Below the pieces are notes generated by a model, which saw nothing but the letters and a program-made list of their open reading frames with translations, ran no database searches and was not told where the DNA came from. Shown here in pieces: positions 47,891 to 57,926 of a stretch of DNA of 64,000 nucleotides. This DNA is from a virus, in the IMG/VR virus record IMGVR_UViG_3300047462_000400, positions 19,051 through 83,050 of that record, one strand, 5' to 3'. Within the stretch, counting starts at the first letter, position 1. Every line of letters begins with the position of its first letter. The translations under genes were made by a program, and so were the position numbers.

Positions 47891-48322
47891 GGGCTCGAGG
47901 GTATCACCGTCGGGGGCGTGCTAGGGTGCCCCGCAAGCCGTCGTGAGGCGGCCCGTCGTCCTCTACCTGCTCTCGTTCCCGGATGGGCATTGCGTCCCCC
48001 GCGGGCGAGGCGGCCTGGACGCCGCGGTGCGACCGTCCCCTGATCCCGGACCCCCAGCCGCTCGCGAGGGCGGCGGGGGCATCGCCAAAGCCTCTCGGGC
48101 AGCCAGCAGGGCAGCTTTCTGGCTGTTCCCGTGGCGATTAGCCTCCAAACGACCTTGTAACTGCTAGTCTGAAGCCACGACGAAGCCTCATAACAGCGCG
48201 GGGTGGTCATGATCGCGCGCGCTCGAATGCAGCGTGGTGGGTGGCCTACCGGTGGCCTCGAGCGCCGTCACGGGGCCGCCGGCAGGCCGCAAGGGGGGAT
48301 CTGGACGCCGGGACCCCCTTGG
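47891..48322. other. Non-coding region between structural gene and recombinase
   Basis: No convincing gene here. TGCTAGTCT near 48164-48172 is an extended -10-like element also seen at 50492-50499. GC-rich dyads occur near 48040-48080. The phage attachment site could lie here, since it often sits next to the integrase, but no att core can be recognised without a host sequence. Confidence 0.4.
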
Positions 48323-48343
48323 CCGATAAGGTATCGTTATCGG
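48323..48343. promoter_or_regulatory. CCGATAA-N7-TTATCGG inverted repeat before the recombinase
   Basis: Perfect 7-bp arms with a 7-bp spacer, ending 5 bp before the ATG at 48349. It could be an operator for the recombinase gene, or an arm or core site for the recombinase itself. Confidence 0.5.
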
Positions 48344-48348
48344 ACAAG

Positions 48349-49548
48349 ATGCCGGAAGACGACAATATCCCACACGAGTCGACGGCCCTCGCCCCCACGG
48401 CGCGTGCGGAGCTGGCGGCGCTCGACAAGCGCGCAGAAGAAGCGGCCGACGACGCGGTCCCCGAGAACACTCGGCGGGCCTACGAGCTCGATCTCCACTG
48501 CTTCGCGTCCTGGTGTTCTCGTCATGGGGTCACGGCGATGCCGGCCGACCCAAAGGTCATTCGGGCGCACCTCTTCGAGCTCGCGGACCGCGGGAGGGAC
48601 CCGCTCGACGTCCCGAGCGGCAAACCGAAGGGGCCGATGGGGTACAGCGCGATCACGCGCGTGCTGTCCGCCATCTGTCGCAGTCATCGCCGGTCTGGTC
48701 ACCCAAGTCCGTGGGACGAGCCAGTTATCATCGAAGCGCGCGACACGCTGGCGCGCCTGAAGGGGACGGCGCCGAAGAAGCAGAAGCGTGAGCTCGGCGC
48801 GACCGGCGAGGCGCTACTGTTCCGCGTGTGCGATCTGATAAGCGACGACGTGCGGGGGATCCGTGACCGCGCGATGCTGCTTATCGGCTGGCAAGGGGGG
48901 GGACGACGGCGCAGCGAGATCGTCGCCGCCCAGGTCGCCGACTTCCAACCCCTCGACGGGGGGCTCCGGTGGGTCATCCCGCGCGCTAAGGCCGACCAGA
49001 CCGGCAAGGGGCACGTCGTCGCGCTGACGCCGGCCTCCGACGAACGGTACTGCCCCGTGCGCTCGCTCCGGCGCTGGCTGGCCGTCTCCAAGATCGAGCG
49101 CGGTCCCGTCTTCCGGGGGGTCGACATGGTCACCGGGGCCGTCATGACGGCGCCGCTCGCCCCCAAGGGGGTCGCCAGGCGGGTGCAGTTCTACGTCAAG
49201 CAGCTCGGGCTCGACCCCAGCGAGTTCGGGGGGCACTCGCTCCGCAGCGGGTTCATCACGAGCGCCTACAAGATGGGGCGCAAGGTCCCCGACATCATGG
49301 AGGCGTCCGGCCACCACAATCCGCGCGAGGTCTTGACCTACATCCGGCGCGCGGGTCTCGTCGAGGAGTCCGCCGGGCGTGGGCTCATCGACGAGGCGAT
49401 AGCGCGCCGACCGGACCCCTCCCCGCCACCAGCTCCGCCCCCACCGCCCCCCAAAGAGACGCCAATCCCCCAACCCGCCCCCCAGGCGACGCCAACGCCA
49501 GCGGCCGACGACGACTTCCTCGCGCGGTTCACTCGAGGATTCCGGTGA
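48349..49548 (+). CDS. Tyrosine recombinase (phage integrase family)
   Basis: 399 residues. An N-terminal SAM-like DNA-binding domain (NTRRAYELDLHCFASWCSRH) precedes the catalytic domain. Catalytic residues: Arg in GGGRRRSEIV near 187, HSLRSGF (H-x-x-R) near 296, GHHNPREV near 322 and the nucleophile Tyr in LTYIRRAG near 331. The C-terminal 50 residues are a Pro-rich tail. It would join phage and host att sites or resolve dimers. ATG 48349 is chosen; the frame is open to 48241 but that extension is Arg/Gly-rich and unlikely. Confidence 0.9.
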   Translation: MPEDDNIPHESTALAPTARAELAALDKRAEEAADDAVPENTRRAYELDLHCFASWCSRHGVTAMPADPKVIRAHLFELADRGRDPLDVPSGKPKGPMGYSAITRVLSAICRSHRRSGHPSPWDEPVIIEARDTLARLKGTAPKKQKRELGATGEALLFRVCDLISDDVRGIRDRAMLLIGWQGGGRRRSEIVAAQVADFQPLDGGLRWVIPRAKADQTGKGHVVALTPASDERYCPVRSLRRWLAVSKIERGPVFRGVDMVTGAVMTAPLAPKGVARRVQFYVKQLGLDPSEFGGHSLRSGFITSAYKMGRKVPDIMEASGHHNPREVLTYIRRAGLVEESAGRGLIDEAIARRPDPSPPPAPPPPPPKETPIPQPAPQATPTPAADDDFLARFTRGFR

Positions 49549-49718
49549 GGGGAAAGCGCCCGGTCCGGACTCGCGCGCTCGAGGCCCTTCGCACGCGCGC
49601 TGCGGGGCTGCGCTGCGGGGGGTGCGGCCGGCAGAATGTGATCGCGGTCCGCGCGGACGGGTCGGCGCGGTGTGATGGCTGCGGACGGGTGCCCACGATG
49701 GCTCTCCTGCGGCGGTAG
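49545..49718 (+). CDS. Small zinc-ribbon protein after the recombinase
   Basis: 57 residues: RALEALRTRAAGLRCGGCGR, QNVIAVRADGSARCDGCGRV. CGGC and CDGC pairs 17 residues apart form a typical ribbon. GTG overlaps the recombinase stop, so it may be a recombination accessory factor. Confidence 0.62.
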   Translation: MRGKRPVRTRALEALRTRAAGLRCGGCGRQNVIAVRADGSARCDGCGRVPTMALLRR

Positions 49719-49782
49719 GGTCCCACCGAAGTGCATGGGTGTGGCTTGTCAAGGAAACCGCTCTCCGTCGAAGCTGAGGACC

Positions 49783-49881
49783 ATGAACGACACCGAGCCG
49801 AGGCCATCCCCCAACGATTTAACCCGTCACCGCATCTCGGACGGGGGCGCGTCGCGCGCCGCTGGGCCGGTGCGATCGTGA
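49783..49881 (+). CDS. Mini-protein, 32 residues
   Basis: MNDTEPRPSPNDLTRHRISD, GGASRAAGPVRS. ATG preceded by GCTGAGGACC; its TGA overlaps the next GTG. Confidence 0.45.
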   Translation: MNDTEPRPSPNDLTRHRISDGGASRAAGPVRS

Positions 49882-49991
49882 TCGTCCGCCGTATCCAGGG
49901 CGTACGCTGCGTCCCGGCCTGGCCGTGGGAGCCTACCGCATTCGCTCACGACGGCGAGTGGTGGCGCCCGCTCACGCCAGAGGAGCAGTGA
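49878..49991 (+). CDS. Small hypothetical protein, 37 residues
   Basis: IVRRIQGVRCVPAWPWEPTA, FAHDGEWWRPLTPEEQ, Trp-rich. GTG start and stop both sit in GTGA overlaps. Confidence 0.52.
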   Translation: MIVRRIQGVRCVPAWPWEPTAFAHDGEWWRPLTPEEQ

Positions 49992-50179
49992 CCTCCGGTC
50001 CCACCAAGCCGCACTCAGCTCGCCAGCAGGCGGGCCGGGTGCGGCTCGACGTGTACCTCTCCCGCGAGGCCGTCGACGCCCTGGACGCCATGGGCGACAC
50101 GAGGACGGCCACGCTGGAGCGGCTGGTGCTGGCTGAGGCGAGACGGGCGAGGCGACGTCAGAGAGCTGACACGCCGTAG
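49988..50179 (+). CDS. Ribbon-helix-helix-like DNA-binding protein
   Basis: 63 residues. GRVRLDVYLSREAVDALDAM and TATLERLVLAEARRARRR give the strand-helix-helix order of CopG-like repressors. Likely regulator within the recombinase island. GTG start. Confidence 0.66.
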   Translation: MTSGPTKPHSARQQAGRVRLDVYLSREAVDALDAMGDTRTATLERLVLAEARRARRRQRADTP

Positions 50180-50470
50180 ACCGCTCCTCCCCGATGAGGA
50201 GTGGGCGGAGTACCGGGGCGACGGCTCCGGCCAGTGGATGTGCGTCGCCAGCAGTGGCTAACGGCGAAAAGCCCGCGACGTCTCCGCCGCGGGCTCCTGT
50301 CACTCGGTATCTACCCGGCTGGACGGAGCACGATTGGGAGCGCGGACGGCTCACCTACAGCGGCGACAGCACGACGGCCCAGGAGTGTATCTGGTTTTCT
50401 CCCGCCTGCCTGCCGCTGGTGGCCAAGCAGGCGACATTGTTCGGATGACGGGCCCCATGCTAAAATAGTG
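50180..50470. other. Mostly non-coding, with a GC hairpin
   Basis: A short frame just after the repressor gene (DEEWAEYRGDGSGQWMCVAS, stop 50259) looks coding but has no usable start codon; it could be the end of a gene with a lost start. A frame of 84 codons from 50194 overlaps it and is Ser/Pro-rich, so I do not call it. Confidence 0.35.
50271..50294. terminator. GC-rich hairpin, possible terminator
   Basis: GCCCGCG-acgtctccg-CGCGGGC stem, flanked on the left by AAAA, so the minus-strand transcript would end in a T run. No T tract follows on the + strand. A weak or factor-aided terminator at best. Confidence 0.35.
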
Positions 50471-50471
50471 C

Positions 50472-50499
50472 TTGCGCGGTCTGTACCGCGTGCTAGTCT
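50472..50499 (+). promoter_or_regulatory. Promoter with CGCGGT dyad
   Basis: TTGCGC and TAGTCT are 16 bp apart, with TGC before the -10 (extended form). CGCGGT-ctgt-ACCGCG lies between them as a perfect operator-like dyad. The next gene starts at 50540. Confidence 0.5.
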
Positions 50500-50539
50500 T
50501 CTCTTGTCAGCACGGAGCTGGCGGAGGAGCGGTAGGACG

Positions 50540-50926
50540 ATGAGCGAGACCGGATCCATCAAAAAAGCCGTAGAGACGCATGCTAATACTCACAATCGAT
50601 GGGATTGGGAGTATGGCCTGCGCGTGGACGATCAATTGTATCCATGTGGTTTTATCCTTCCACCAAGCGTGCGATTTGGGGATGATGGCGACGCTGATAC
50701 GATCTTGCGCGGCACCTCCGCGATCGCCATCGGCGACGCCGAACGAATCCACGCAGACCGCGTGCACCTTCTCGACTCAGTTGCTTACCGCAACATCCAC
50801 GGAAAACGTCGCGCGTACCTGACGCTCCTCGTGGCTCGCAGATACGATGAAGGAGAAGACGCCCACGAAGGCGTCTTCCGCAACGCCGTTGTCGTCGCAC
50901 AATGGCCGATTGAGTCCCCGTCGTGA
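50540..50926 (+). CDS. Hypothetical protein, 128 residues
   Basis: SIKKAVETHANTHNRWDWEY, LYPCGFILPPSVRFGDDGD, RAYLTLLVARRYDEGEDAHE. Codon use is less GC-biased at the start than the neighbours. Own promoter just upstream. No family recognised. Confidence 0.66.
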   Translation: MSETGSIKKAVETHANTHNRWDWEYGLRVDDQLYPCGFILPPSVRFGDDGDADTILRGTSAIAIGDAERIHADRVHLLDSVAYRNIHGKRRAYLTLLVARRYDEGEDAHEGVFRNAVVVAQWPIESPS

Positions 50927-51225
50927 CCTGCCAGGCCCGCCACACGCACGACGGCGAGCGCCTCCAGTGCATGCACGACGATCCGGCCCACGTGGGCCAG
51001 CATGCCGCCTGGCCGGACGGGCACGAGCACGTCGTCCGGTGGAGCCGCTCAGGCCAGCGCAAGGCGCCCCGCGATGGCGTACAGCTGTCCGTGTGGCTCC
51101 CGCTCGACGCCGCGCGCGCCCTCGAGCGCCTCTGCGTCAGGGAGGCCGAGGCGACGGGCCGGCCGGCGACGCAGCTGAGGACGGCCGTCGTCGTTAGGGC
51201 GCTGACCGAGGCGGCGATGCGGTAG
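50923..51225 (+). CDS. Zinc-headed ribbon-helix-helix-like protein
   Basis: 100 residues. The N-terminal Cys/His region (CQARHTHDGERLQCMHDDPA, HVGQHAAW) may bind a metal; the C-terminus (VQLSVWLPLDAARALERLCV, RPATQLRTAVVVRALTEA) is ribbon-helix-helix-like. It resembles the 49988 gene in its second half. GTG overlap start. Confidence 0.62.
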   Translation: MTCQARHTHDGERLQCMHDDPAHVGQHAAWPDGHEHVVRWSRSGQRKAPRDGVQLSVWLPLDAARALERLCVREAEATGRPATQLRTAVVVRALTEAAMR

Positions 51226-51784
51226 AGGAGGGGCGGCTTTCATCCAACGAAGTCGGCCGCCGAGAGCTACCCGAAAGCCCGTGACATGGTGGCGCACCTG
51301 GACGAACTGGCGAGACGCAAGGCTGTATCCCGCCAGAACCGTACGCTCTCGCAGACCCCGTAAACACGAATCGCCCGCGACCTCGCGGCCACGGGCGACA
51401 CGTTGTCGGGTTTGATGTCGCCGCGGCCCGAGCGGAGCCTGCGGTGCAGTTTCAGACGATTGCGGCGGCGGCCCGAGCTGGCGCTGTAGTCCGAGAGCCG
51501 TCGCGAAACGTGGGTTCGCGGGGCCAACGTACTCAAACACCGCTGTATATCGGTCGCCGAACCCCTTGTTGCTGGACGACGAGAAGCCTTGCTCACTCAC
51601 CGTCTTCCAGATGTCCGGCTTGCGAGCATGCGCCTCGATGAACGCAGGGTGTGCCGGATAGTTTCGAAGCCGTCGTCCACCCGCCTTGAGCGACGCGCCG
51701 AGCGAATGCAGCAGCGCGAACGCGAGCCCGAGCCCCTGCCAGGCGCATGACGTCGAGACCGCCGGCAACACCTTCAAGGAAGCG
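51226..51784. other. Non-coding or degraded stretch
   Basis: After TAG 51225 the same frame stays open for ~45 codons (SAAESYPKARDMVAHLDELA) to a TAA near 51363, so the upstream gene may once have been longer. On the minus strand around 51500-51660 a start-less frame reads AFIEAHARKPDIWKTVSEQG. Both look like remnants. A hairpin is at 51371-51398. Confidence 0.4.
51371..51398. terminator. TCGCCCG/CGGGCGA hairpin
   Basis: Perfect 7-bp arms with a 14-bp loop that can itself pair. No T tract on either side. Possibly a factor-dependent terminator for the 50540-51225 pair. Confidence 0.35.
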
Positions 51785-52054
51785 ATGGGGCGGGCGCCGG
51801 AGAACGCCCCCGTCGTCGACACCGAGGCGTGGATCGTGAAGCAGGGAGCGGACAACCGCAAATGCGGGTGCGGCGCCGTCCATTCCGACTACTGCGTGAA
51901 CTGCGGGCGCTGGTCGGACCTTCCGCTGGACCAGCATGCGACGATGATCGACGGGTACGACGAGCCGTGCACCGCGGGGAAGGTGCCGCACGAGCATACC
52001 GACGCGGAAAAAGAGGCCCGAATCGATCGGTATATCGCGCGCGCCCGGGCGTAG
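51785..52054 (+). CDS. Zinc-ribbon hypothetical protein
   Basis: 89 residues. WIVKQGADNRKCGCGAVHSD, YCVNCGRWSDLPLDQHATM, CTAGKVPHEHTDAEKEARID. CGC...CVNC is a ribbon; the late C and HxH might add a second site. AAGGA stands four bases before ATG 51785, preferred over the TTG at 51686. Confidence 0.65.
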   Translation: MGRAPENAPVVDTEAWIVKQGADNRKCGCGAVHSDYCVNCGRWSDLPLDQHATMIDGYDEPCTAGKVPHEHTDAEKEARIDRYIARARA

Positions 52055-52067
52055 TACACTGTCACGC

Positions 52068-52313
52068 ATGCCGACGACGACCACATCGATCTGCAAGCGC
52101 TGCCATCGTCTTCGCCCCGTCAACGAGGCTCGGTACTGCTTCAAGTGCTACGGCGAGCTGCGCGAGGCGGAGAAGCACCAACACCCGAAGAAGGAGCTAC
52201 CGGCCACCGCGAAGCCCGAACCGTTGCCGCCGCTCGACGAGAGCACGGTCACGACGACGCCGGCTGCGCCCGTCGAGCATCCGGACCTCTACCCCGGTCT
52301 CGACGCTTCCTAG
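52068..52313 (+). CDS. Zinc-finger hypothetical protein
   Basis: 81 residues. SICKRCHRLRPVNEARYCFK, CYGELREAEKHQ form a CxxC-x11-CxxC finger; the rest is Pro/Thr-rich linker. It converges on the leftward Gly-rich gene with a 4-bp overlap of ends. Confidence 0.7.
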   Translation: MPTTTTSICKRCHRLRPVNEARYCFKCYGELREAEKHQHPKKELPATAKPEPLPPLDESTVTTTPAAPVEHPDLYPGLDAS

Positions 52314-52723
52314 TAGCTGTTGAAGCCCGCGCACGGCCGCGCGGTCAGCCCGCCGTGCTCCATCGAGAAGAGGTAGAGGATGTTCTGCACGTAACCGCTC
52401 GCGGGGGCACCGCCGCTCGCCTGGAGTAGCCGGCCGGCGACGATGACGAGGTCGGGCGTCAGCGCGACTGGCATGCCCCACCGCGCGCAAGTCTGCGTGG
52501 TCGTGTTGGCGTACGGCCAGGGCCACCAGGGGCCGCCCCACCAGTTGCCGCCCCAGCCACCCCACCCTGGACCGAACCCGCGTCCGAAGAAGCGACGGCC
52601 GCCGCCGAACGACGGGTGCCCCCCGCCTCCGTGCCAGCCGCCGCCGCCACCGTGGCCTCCTCCACCACCGTGGCCGCCGCCGCCTCCTCCGCCCTTGCCG
52701 ATTGCATCGCCGATGCCGTCCAT
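52310..52723 (-). CDS. Gly/Trp-rich appendage-like protein
   Basis: 137 residues. The first ~60 are glycine repeats with His, Trp and Phe (GKGGGGGGGHGGGGGHGG, GGRRFFGRGFGPGWGGWGGN). The rest (WGMPVALTPDLVIVAGRLLQ, ASGYVQNILYLFSMEHGG) looks folded. Such low-complexity Gly-rich proteins may be flexible surface material. It follows the 698-residue protein and ends the leftward structural block. Confidence 0.6.
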   Translation of the reverse strand: MDGIGDAIGKGGGGGGGHGGGGGHGGGGGWHGGGGHPSFGGGRRFFGRGFGPGWGGWGGNWWGGPWWPWPYANTTTQTCARWGMPVALTPDLVIVAGRLLQASGGAPASGYVQNILYLFSMEHGGLTARPCAGFNSY

Positions 52724-52733
52724 GGGGTCCCCC

Positions 52734-54830
52734 TCAGCGGTTCGCTGCGTACGGCCATCCGTGCGCGTACGGGTACGGCGTCCAGTGCGGATGGCCGTGG
52801 TGATGGTGTTGGTGCTGCGGCGGCATCGGCGGTATCGGGGGCCTCGGCGGCGGGGCCACTGCCGGCGACGACGGAGCGGGGGGCTGCACGACCGCGGGAG
52901 CGGGAGGCGTCGCCGGCGCCGGCACCACGGCGGCGTGCTGGACCGGCGCGTTCGGCGCGCGGGCGCCGAGGTTATTGTCGAGCGACTTCGCGTGCGCCTG
53001 GATGCCGAGCTTGTTCGCCTGGAGCGCGGCCTTGAGGTCGCTGATCTGCTTCTGGATGCCGGCGTCGAGCTTTTTCGGGTCGAGCTTGTTCAGCTTGATG
53101 ATCCCGTTCGTCAGCGCGGAGAGGTTGTTCACCTTGGCGCCGAGCCCGTTGAAGTCGTGGGCGGCGTCCTTGATGCTGGTGAGCTTCGCCGAGACGTCGG
53201 GCGGAAGCTTGCTCATGACGTTCTTGAACGCGCCCTCGTACTGACCCTTGATGGCGTCGATGTTGTGCTGGACCTCGGCGGGAATCTTCGTGAGGTCGCC
53301 GAACTTCTGGAGCGCCGTCGACTTCGCGTCCTCGAACGCCTTCTTCAGGTCGTCGACCGGCTTCGTGATCTCGGGCGGGAGCTTGATGGAGGCGCCGGCT
53401 GCGCTGATGGCCGTCTGGAGTCCCTGCTGAAGGAATCCCGTCGCCACCTGCGAAAGCGGCTTGTGATGGAAGATGAGCTGGATGGCGCCGTCGAGCAGGT
53501 TGCCGATCAGCTTGAGGAGCGAGTCGGGTAGGCCCTTGCTCTTCGCTTCGCCCATGATGCCGTCCTTGATGCCGCTGACGAGCGCATCGGAGACGGACTC
53601 GTGCTTCTCGATGATGTCGGCGACGGCGTTGAGGGCAGGCCGCAGGAAGATGTCCCGGATGTCGGGCGGAATACCCGGCACCTCGCCGATGAGGAGGCTG
53701 AAGCCAGCCTTGAGCGGGTTGCCGGTCTCGAGCAGCGTGATCGCGGCGTCGAGCGGCCCGCCGATGACGTTGCCGACGCCGGGGACCATCGAGAGCACGC
53801 CCGCCACCATGTGACCGAGGTCGACGACTTCGGTCTTCAGACGGTTCCAGTCCCCGTGCACCGCAGCATCGACGATGCCCGTCACCATCTTCAGCGGGTC
53901 GATGTTCGGGATGAACTTGGCGATCTCCTTGATGCCGGGAATCTTCTCGAGGAGCTCTTTGGGGTGCGCGATGCCGCGGACGAGGTCAGCGGGGTTGGTG
54001 GGCAGGCCCGCCTTCTTGAGCAGCTCGCCCGGGTCTGGCAGCCCGAGCTTGTGCAGCATGTCGCCCGGCGTGGGGATGCCGAGCTGCTTGAGCAGGGCGT
54101 CCGGGTTCAGGATGAGACCCAGCGGCCCGCTCGTCGCGATCTTCGCGAGGGTGCCCATCGGGTCCTTCACGAAGTTGTTCGCGGCGTCCTGGAGCCACTT
54201 GCCGACGTCGCCGCCGGCCTGCTTGATGAACTTGCCGACGCTGTTGACCGCCTTCTGCGCCTCGTTCGCGGCGTTCTGCGCGACCTTGGCGACGTCCTGC
54301 GGTAGGTGCCCCGCGGCGTTGCCGATGTCGTGGACCGCGTTGCCAACGGCGTGCCCGATGTCGCCGAAGATGTCTGCGAGTCCGATGTCGCCGAGCCCCA
54401 GCGCGTAAGCGGTAGCGTTCGTGCGGGTCTCGTTGAGCCCCTCGAGCCCGTGGATCTTGGTCATCCCGGTGAGGCGGCTGCCCCCTGGCTCCCAGGCCCC
54501 GACGTCGCCGACGTCGCCGGTACCGAATCGCCGCGCGAGCCTGTCGAATGCGCTCTCTGGGGTCGCCCCAACGCCGAAGACATGCTGGAGCCGCGCGAAC
54601 GCTTCCTGGTGACTGCCAACGCCAAACGCGCGGCATAGCGAGTCGCCGGCGAAGCCGAGCGGCACGAAGAGGCGCTCTCCGACCGCGAGCGACCGGAACG
54701 TCGGGCAGCCGCCGACGAACGTGAGCGGCTTCTGGGGGTTCGCCGCCAGGAGCTCCACGTACCGCCTCGGGTCCCCGCTCAGGGCACCCGCGATGAGCAT
54801 GGGACTGTCACCGAGACCGACTAGGTACAT
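52734..54830 (-). CDS. Large LysM-like, helical structural protein
   Basis: 698 residues. N-terminal part: LAANPQKPLTFVGGCPTFRS, LAVGERLFVPLGF, resembling a LysM fold. The centre is a long run of amphipathic and Ala/Gly-rich helices (VGNAVHDIGNAAGHLPQDVA, ELLEKIPGIKEIAKFIPNID, GHMVAGVLSMVPGVGNVIGG). The C-terminus is Pro-rich and then His-rich (HQHHHHGHPHW). Helix-rich length fits a tape-measure or injected virion protein, LysM fits peptidoglycan contact. Exact role is inference. Confidence 0.6.
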   Translation of the reverse strand: MYLVGLGDSPMLIAGALSGDPRRYVELLAANPQKPLTFVGGCPTFRSLAVGERLFVPLGFAGDSLCRAFGVGSHQEAFARLQHVFGVGATPESAFDRLARRFGTGDVGDVGAWEPGGSRLTGMTKIHGLEGLNETRTNATAYALGLGDIGLADIFGDIGHAVGNAVHDIGNAAGHLPQDVAKVAQNAANEAQKAVNSVGKFIKQAGGDVGKWLQDAANNFVKDPMGTLAKIATSGPLGLILNPDALLKQLGIPTPGDMLHKLGLPDPGELLKKAGLPTNPADLVRGIAHPKELLEKIPGIKEIAKFIPNIDPLKMVTGIVDAAVHGDWNRLKTEVVDLGHMVAGVLSMVPGVGNVIGGPLDAAITLLETGNPLKAGFSLLIGEVPGIPPDIRDIFLRPALNAVADIIEKHESVSDALVSGIKDGIMGEAKSKGLPDSLLKLIGNLLDGAIQLIFHHKPLSQVATGFLQQGLQTAISAAGASIKLPPEITKPVDDLKKAFEDAKSTALQKFGDLTKIPAEVQHNIDAIKGQYEGAFKNVMSKLPPDVSAKLTSIKDAAHDFNGLGAKVNNLSALTNGIIKLNKLDPKKLDAGIQKQISDLKAALQANKLGIQAHAKSLDNNLGARAPNAPVQHAAVVPAPATPPAPAVVQPPAPSSPAVAPPPRPPIPPMPPQHQHHHHGHPHWTPYPYAHGWPYAANR

Positions 54831-54861
54831 GGAGAGACTCCTGGCTATGGGGTCGTTCTAA

Positions 54862-57026
<2,165 letters not shown>

Positions 57027-57030
<4 letters not shown>

Positions 57031-57440
57031 GCTGATTGCCTCTGCCATTCGACCATCGCGCGAAAGTGGGGGTTAGTGAGACCGTTACGGCGAGTGCGGA
57101 TGCGGTAGACCGCGTGCGCTGGCGGCATTCCGAGGTCGACGAGCGCGAGCCCCGCAAGCACGCCGGAACGGTTGCGGCCCTGCCAGCACGTGACGAGCAC
57201 CCGATGGCCCAACCGCACGTGGTCAGCGATCTGCCGTGCGGTACGCCGGATGCGCATGCGCGTCAGTTTGTCGGGGGGCGGTCCATCGTCGAGCGGCATC
57301 TTGATGACATGGTAGCCGGGCAGGTCCGGCTGGTACTCCATCGCCGACAGCACGATGACGTCGAACGGCAGGCGCACCCCTTGCGGGGGCGCGCTGCCCT
57401 GCGCGAGAAGGCCGTTCGAGGTTAGGTACGAGTAGCTCAT
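57027..57440 (-). CDS. Dual-specificity/tyrosine phosphatase-like protein
   Basis: 137 residues. The P-loop VTCWQGRNRSG (C-x5-R-S) is near residues 84-94, preceded by HVRLGHRVL. The start PFDVIVLSAMEYQP and the GYHVIKMPLDDGPPP segment fit a small DUSP fold with the general-acid Asp. Substrate unknown; candidates are phosphorylated virion or host proteins or a nucleotide. It sits between two virion-type genes and overlaps both by 4 bp. Confidence 0.8.
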
Positions 57441-57685
57441 GATGCGGAAGGGGTGTTGTCGTCGTCGGGTTCCACCGTCTCAACCTCGGCGGCGGCAGTG
57501 GCTGCGACGGCAGGCGCCTTCGACGACGAGAGAATGGAGCCGGTGACGAGGCCGAGCCCCGCCGTCACGACCGACGCGATGAGCGACGGGACGGGGTGCC
57601 CGGTGAGGGTGAGCGTGAGGTCGACGCCGAGCGCAACGACGATGAGCGCGGCGCCGAGCAGCTTGCTATTCACGAGCGCGCTCAT
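57437..57685 (-). CDS. Small membrane protein, 82 residues
   Basis: Two hydrophobic segments (LLGAALIVVALGVDLTLTLT and SLIASVVTAGLGLVTGSIL) followed by an acidic Ala/Thr tail. Two-span size and charge fit a holin, but nothing else shows it. ATG overlaps the previous TGA. Confidence 0.62.
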   Translation of the reverse strand: MSALVNSKLLGAALIVVALGVDLTLTLTGHPVPSLIASVVTAGLGLVTGSILSSSKAPAVAATAAAEVETVEPDDDNTPSAS

Positions 57686-57915
57686 CACGCTCCCTCGGCG
57701 GAGCGGTCGATGCCCCACTTGGTGACGAACGCCACGCCGGAGCCAGCGAGGATGGAGCCCCAGAGCGGCCCCTTGAACGTGTAGACGAGCAGGCCCGCGG
57801 TGGCGCCAGCCATCACCGCGGCGAAGGCGGGAGATGCGCCCGGCGAGCTCACGCCACCGGAGGCGCCCAGCGCGAACCCCTGAACCGGTCGACCGCCGAA
57901 AGAGATCGTCTCCAT
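57685..57915 (-). CDS. Small membrane protein, 76 residues
   Basis: A Gly-rich head (METISFGGRPVQGFALGASG) and hydrophobic segments (PAFAAVMAGATAGLLVYTF, WGSILAGSGVAFVTKW). Together with the next gene it forms a two-membrane-protein pair typical of holin/antiholin layouts; unproven. Confidence 0.6.
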   Translation of the reverse strand: METISFGGRPVQGFALGASGGVSSPGASPAFAAVMAGATAGLLVYTFKGPLWGSILAGSGVAFVTKWGIDRSAEGA

Positions 57916-57926
57916 CCTGATACTCC

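Noticed and set aside
51049-51861. 270-residue minus-strand frame
   Set aside because: It crosses two + strand genes. Only a middle part (HPAFIEAHARKPDIWKTVSE) looks like coding and there is no start, so it is noted as a possible remnant only.
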